A DNA stretch of 7,979 nucleotides from Oscillospiraceae bacterium (GTDB taxonomy: Bacteria > Bacillota_A > Clostridia > Oscillospirales > Ruminococcaceae): positions 1 through 7,979 of the forward strand of contig JAFPQL010000244.1 in NCBI GenBank assembly GCA_017414145.1, in the 5' to 3' direction. A model generated the notes under the pieces. That model searched no databases. It worked only from the letters and a program-made list of their open reading frames with translations, and was not told the origin of the DNA. The translations under genes and the position numbers were made by a program. Shown piece after piece: positions 5,269-7,979 of this stretch; position 1 is the stretch's first letter, and every line of letters begins with the position of its first letter.

Positions 5269-5298
5269 TTCCGTCACTTTCGCGTAAGATTTCCGTGA
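5269..5298 (+). promoter_or_regulatory. Direct repeat TTCCGT(C/G)A beside the ABC promoter
   Basis: TTCCGTCA (5269-5276) recurs as TTCCGTGA (5291-5298), start to start 22 bp, about two helical turns. The second copy abuts the -10 hexamer and the first ends where a -35 would begin. The arrangement resembles response-regulator sites in front of antimicrobial-peptide transporters, but no specific box is matched. Confidence 0.3.
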
Positions 5299-5304
5299 TA
5301 CAAT
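5296..5304 (+). promoter_or_regulatory. Extended -10 promoter for the ABC transporter operon
   Basis: TGATACAAT gives an extended -10 (TG, one base, TACAAT at 5299-5304). No good -35 is found 16-18 bp upstream, which is usual for extended -10 promoters or ones needing an activator. The transcript would begin near 5311, about 60 bases ahead of the ATPase ATG. Confidence 0.5.
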
Positions 5305-5356
5305 AGAGACAAAGAGAAACGGACAGCGTGCGCAGCTGCCGTTTCCGGACAGATAC

Positions 5357-5364
5357 AGAGGAGG
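5357..5364 (+). promoter_or_regulatory. Ribosome binding site of the ABC ATPase
   Basis: AGAGGAGG lies seven bases before the ATG at 5372 and fixes that start. Confidence 0.85.
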
Positions 5365-5371
5365 AACTGAT

Positions 5372-6066
<695 letters not shown>

Positions 6067-6070
<4 letters not shown>

Positions 6071-7979
6071 AGCATCTCATCTCACTGTCCCTGAAATACA
6101 TCCGCCGGCAGAAGCTCCGGACATGGCTGACCTTTCTCTGCGTCACGCTCGCCGTGTTCATCTTCAATCTGCTGGCCGGCACCGCGGGCATCATCCGGGA
6201 AGCCATGATCGAAAGTACCGTCGCAAGAAACGGCGCATGGGAGGTCAATGCCGACCCGCTGATTGAAGCCCGCTGCAAAGCGGAATATGACCGCCGGGAG
6301 CAGGAGCTTGTTTCAAACGGCACGATGACCGATGAGGCGCGTGATGCGCTGCAACGGGAAATGACCGCGCTGGATCGGCAGCTCCGCGATCAGATTCACG
6401 CACATCTCATCACGGACAGGTGCCTTTCCGTCCGCGATGCCGCTCTGTTCTACAACCGTGATCCGGCTGAAGCCGGCGCCGATCAGACATACTGCTTTTT
6501 TGAGCTGTCCGCCGGCGAAGATACCGTACAGGCGCAGGAAATCCGTGCGTCGATGCTGCTGGGCGATGCGGATCTGGTTCCGTACAATCCCTCTGTGAGC
6601 GCTTTGCCGGAGATGCCGCCCGGAGAAGAGAAAAACCTGATTTTCCTGCCGGAATCCTACATACAGGACGGCTGGAAGGTCGGCGACAGCTATCCCCTCA
6701 CAATCACGCCGGTCACCGGCAGGCTGGCAGAGGACTCCGCACAGGTCGCCGCGCTCCGGAAAAAATATGAGCAGGCGCTCCGCGAGCAGCCCGACGCCGC
6801 ACTCTTCTGGGATGAGCGCAAAACCTTCACCAATGCGTACGGCGAACAGGAAAAACAGCCGTCCGTTCTGCAGCTTTCAAAGCTCAGCGCACTCCGGAAG
6901 GAGTACGGCTTTGATCAGATCGAATTTACCGGCAAGGTCCGCGGCAAGTCCGGCACGCTGGAGCTGAAGGTCGGCGGATTTATACCGGATCAGTATCGGC
7001 CGTCATGGGGACAGCGCGACACAGGAACACTGTATCTCTCTTACGGCACCGATCTGACCGCGTTTGAGGAGATCGCGGCAGCGAACAATGCGGCAATTAT
7101 GCAGCAGCAGATGCCGGTCACCGATGTCAGCTCCGATGAGATATCGGCCGGACAGGCGGCGCCCGTCACAGAGGAAGCCGGCAATCCGAAGGCCGACAGG
7201 TTCAACAGTCTGATGCGCCGTATGCTTTCGGTGAGTGACCGAACCGAAACCTGTCTGACGGTTCGTCCCGATCTGGATTTTGACGACGCGATGCTTCAGC
7301 TCTACCGCGATCTCGGTCTGAATCCGGAGGAATCCGATTCGGTGCTGCATCCGTATGTGGGCAGCGATCGGGAAAGACTTTACAACACCGAACTGCTCTC
7401 TCTGGAATTCCGCGGCTCCGATTCAATCGGCGAATGGCTGACGGACTTTGACATGAAGTTCCCGCTGCTGATTACGGCGCTGGTCGTCACCTTCCTGTTC
7501 TGGCTGCTGATGCGCATGGTCATCGACAATGCCTTTGAGATTTCCGTGCAGGAACGGCGCGCACAGTTTGCGACGCTCCGGATCATGGGCGCCTCCCGCC
7601 GGCAGGTCGCTGCGCTGGTCTGTCTCGAAGCGCTGTTTTACTGTCTCGCGGCGATTCCGCTCGGCATGGGCGCGGCATGGCTCTGCGCGAAGCTCGCCGT
7701 GCGGATGCTCTCAGGCGCGGGGATTCCGCTCAGCTATCACGCGAGCCCCGTACTGCTGCTTGTTTTCACGCTGCTGGCTGTCACCGCGGTGTTCTTCTCG
7801 GCATATGCGTCCTCGATGTGGGCGGCAAGAGCCTATGCGCCGCTGGAAGCGTCCAAGCGCTCGGTCCTGAAGGGCAACCGGAAAAAGAGCATCTTCACCC
7901 GCGACCTTTTCGGCGACCCGGAGGAGCGTGCGAGAAAGCGGGCGGAAACAAGGGCGCGAAAGGAAAAGGGACTGCCGCA
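6067..7979 (+). CDS. FtsX-family ABC transporter permease, 3' end outside window
   Basis: Partial gene, 637 complete codons, no stop before the window edge. It begins with GTG at 6067, within the GTGA overlap with the ATPase, eight bases after GGGGTG. Seen: a basic amphipathic start (KYIRRQKLRT) and TM1 at about 19-43; a large predicted extracellular domain at about 44-464 whose first part (66-117) is charged and helical, possibly coiled-coil; then TM2 (465-485), TM3 (517-541) and TM4 (562-585). Between TM2 and TM3 lies the FtsX-domain cytoplasmic segment ISVQERRAQFATLRIMGAS (about 493-511). After TM4 comes a very basic stretch (RKKS...RARKRAETRARKEKG). In many Firmicute permeases such a linker leads to a second FtsX half, so another four or so helices may lie beyond the edge. 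Family assignment is secure; lipoprotein release, peptide export and peptide sensing are all possible roles. Confidence 0.9.

Overview
The window looks like the chromosome of a GC-rich, Gram-positive, anaerobic gut or rumen Firmicute of the Ruminococcus type (Oscillospiraceae). The evidence is the dockerin modules (two 12-residue calcium loops separated by an ILLARYIAE helix), Thr-rich linker-like sequence, strong GGAGG ribosome binding sites, and an FtsX-type ABC transporter of the kind common in Firmicutes. The species cannot be fixed from this sequence.

Region 1 (about 84-5100, minus strand) is a tandem array of three paralogous secreted protease inhibitors, transcribed in the order serpin C (5100 to 3535), serpin B (3473 to 1903), serpin A (1823 to 84). 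Each is built as signal peptide, dockerin, short spacer, serpin domain. The dockerin implies docking onto a cohesin-bearing scaffold (cellulosome) outside the cell, and the serpin domain implies suicide inhibition of serine (or cysteine) proteases. Gaps are only 61 and 79 bp, and the one good promoter lies ahead of serpin C, so the three probably form one operon. The signal-dockerin modules are nearly identical between copies, while the reactive-centre loops and a surface insertion differ strongly. Serpin B carries a one-base deletion that splits it into a dockerin-only ORF and a serpin-core ORF overlapping by ATGA. Serpin A alone has an 85-residue Thr-rich C-terminal tail with three degenerate repeats.

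Region 2 (5101-5371) is a divergent intergenic control region. It holds a near-consensus minus-strand promoter for the serpins, overlapped by a LacI/CcpA-like palindrome. It also holds a perfect 9-bp inverted repeat with three GCACAA half-sites, and an extended -10 promoter for the plus-strand genes flanked by a TTCCGT(C/G)A direct repeat.

Region 3 (5372-7979, plus strand) is a two-gene ABC transporter operon: a LolD/MacB/BceA-type ATPase and, overlapping it by GTGA, a large FtsX-family permease that starts with GTG and runs off the window. Nothing in the sequence ties its substrate to the serpins beyond the shared divergent control region.

Region 4 (1-83) lies downstream of serpin A and holds a GC-rich imperfect hairpin and a heptanucleotide tandem repeat.
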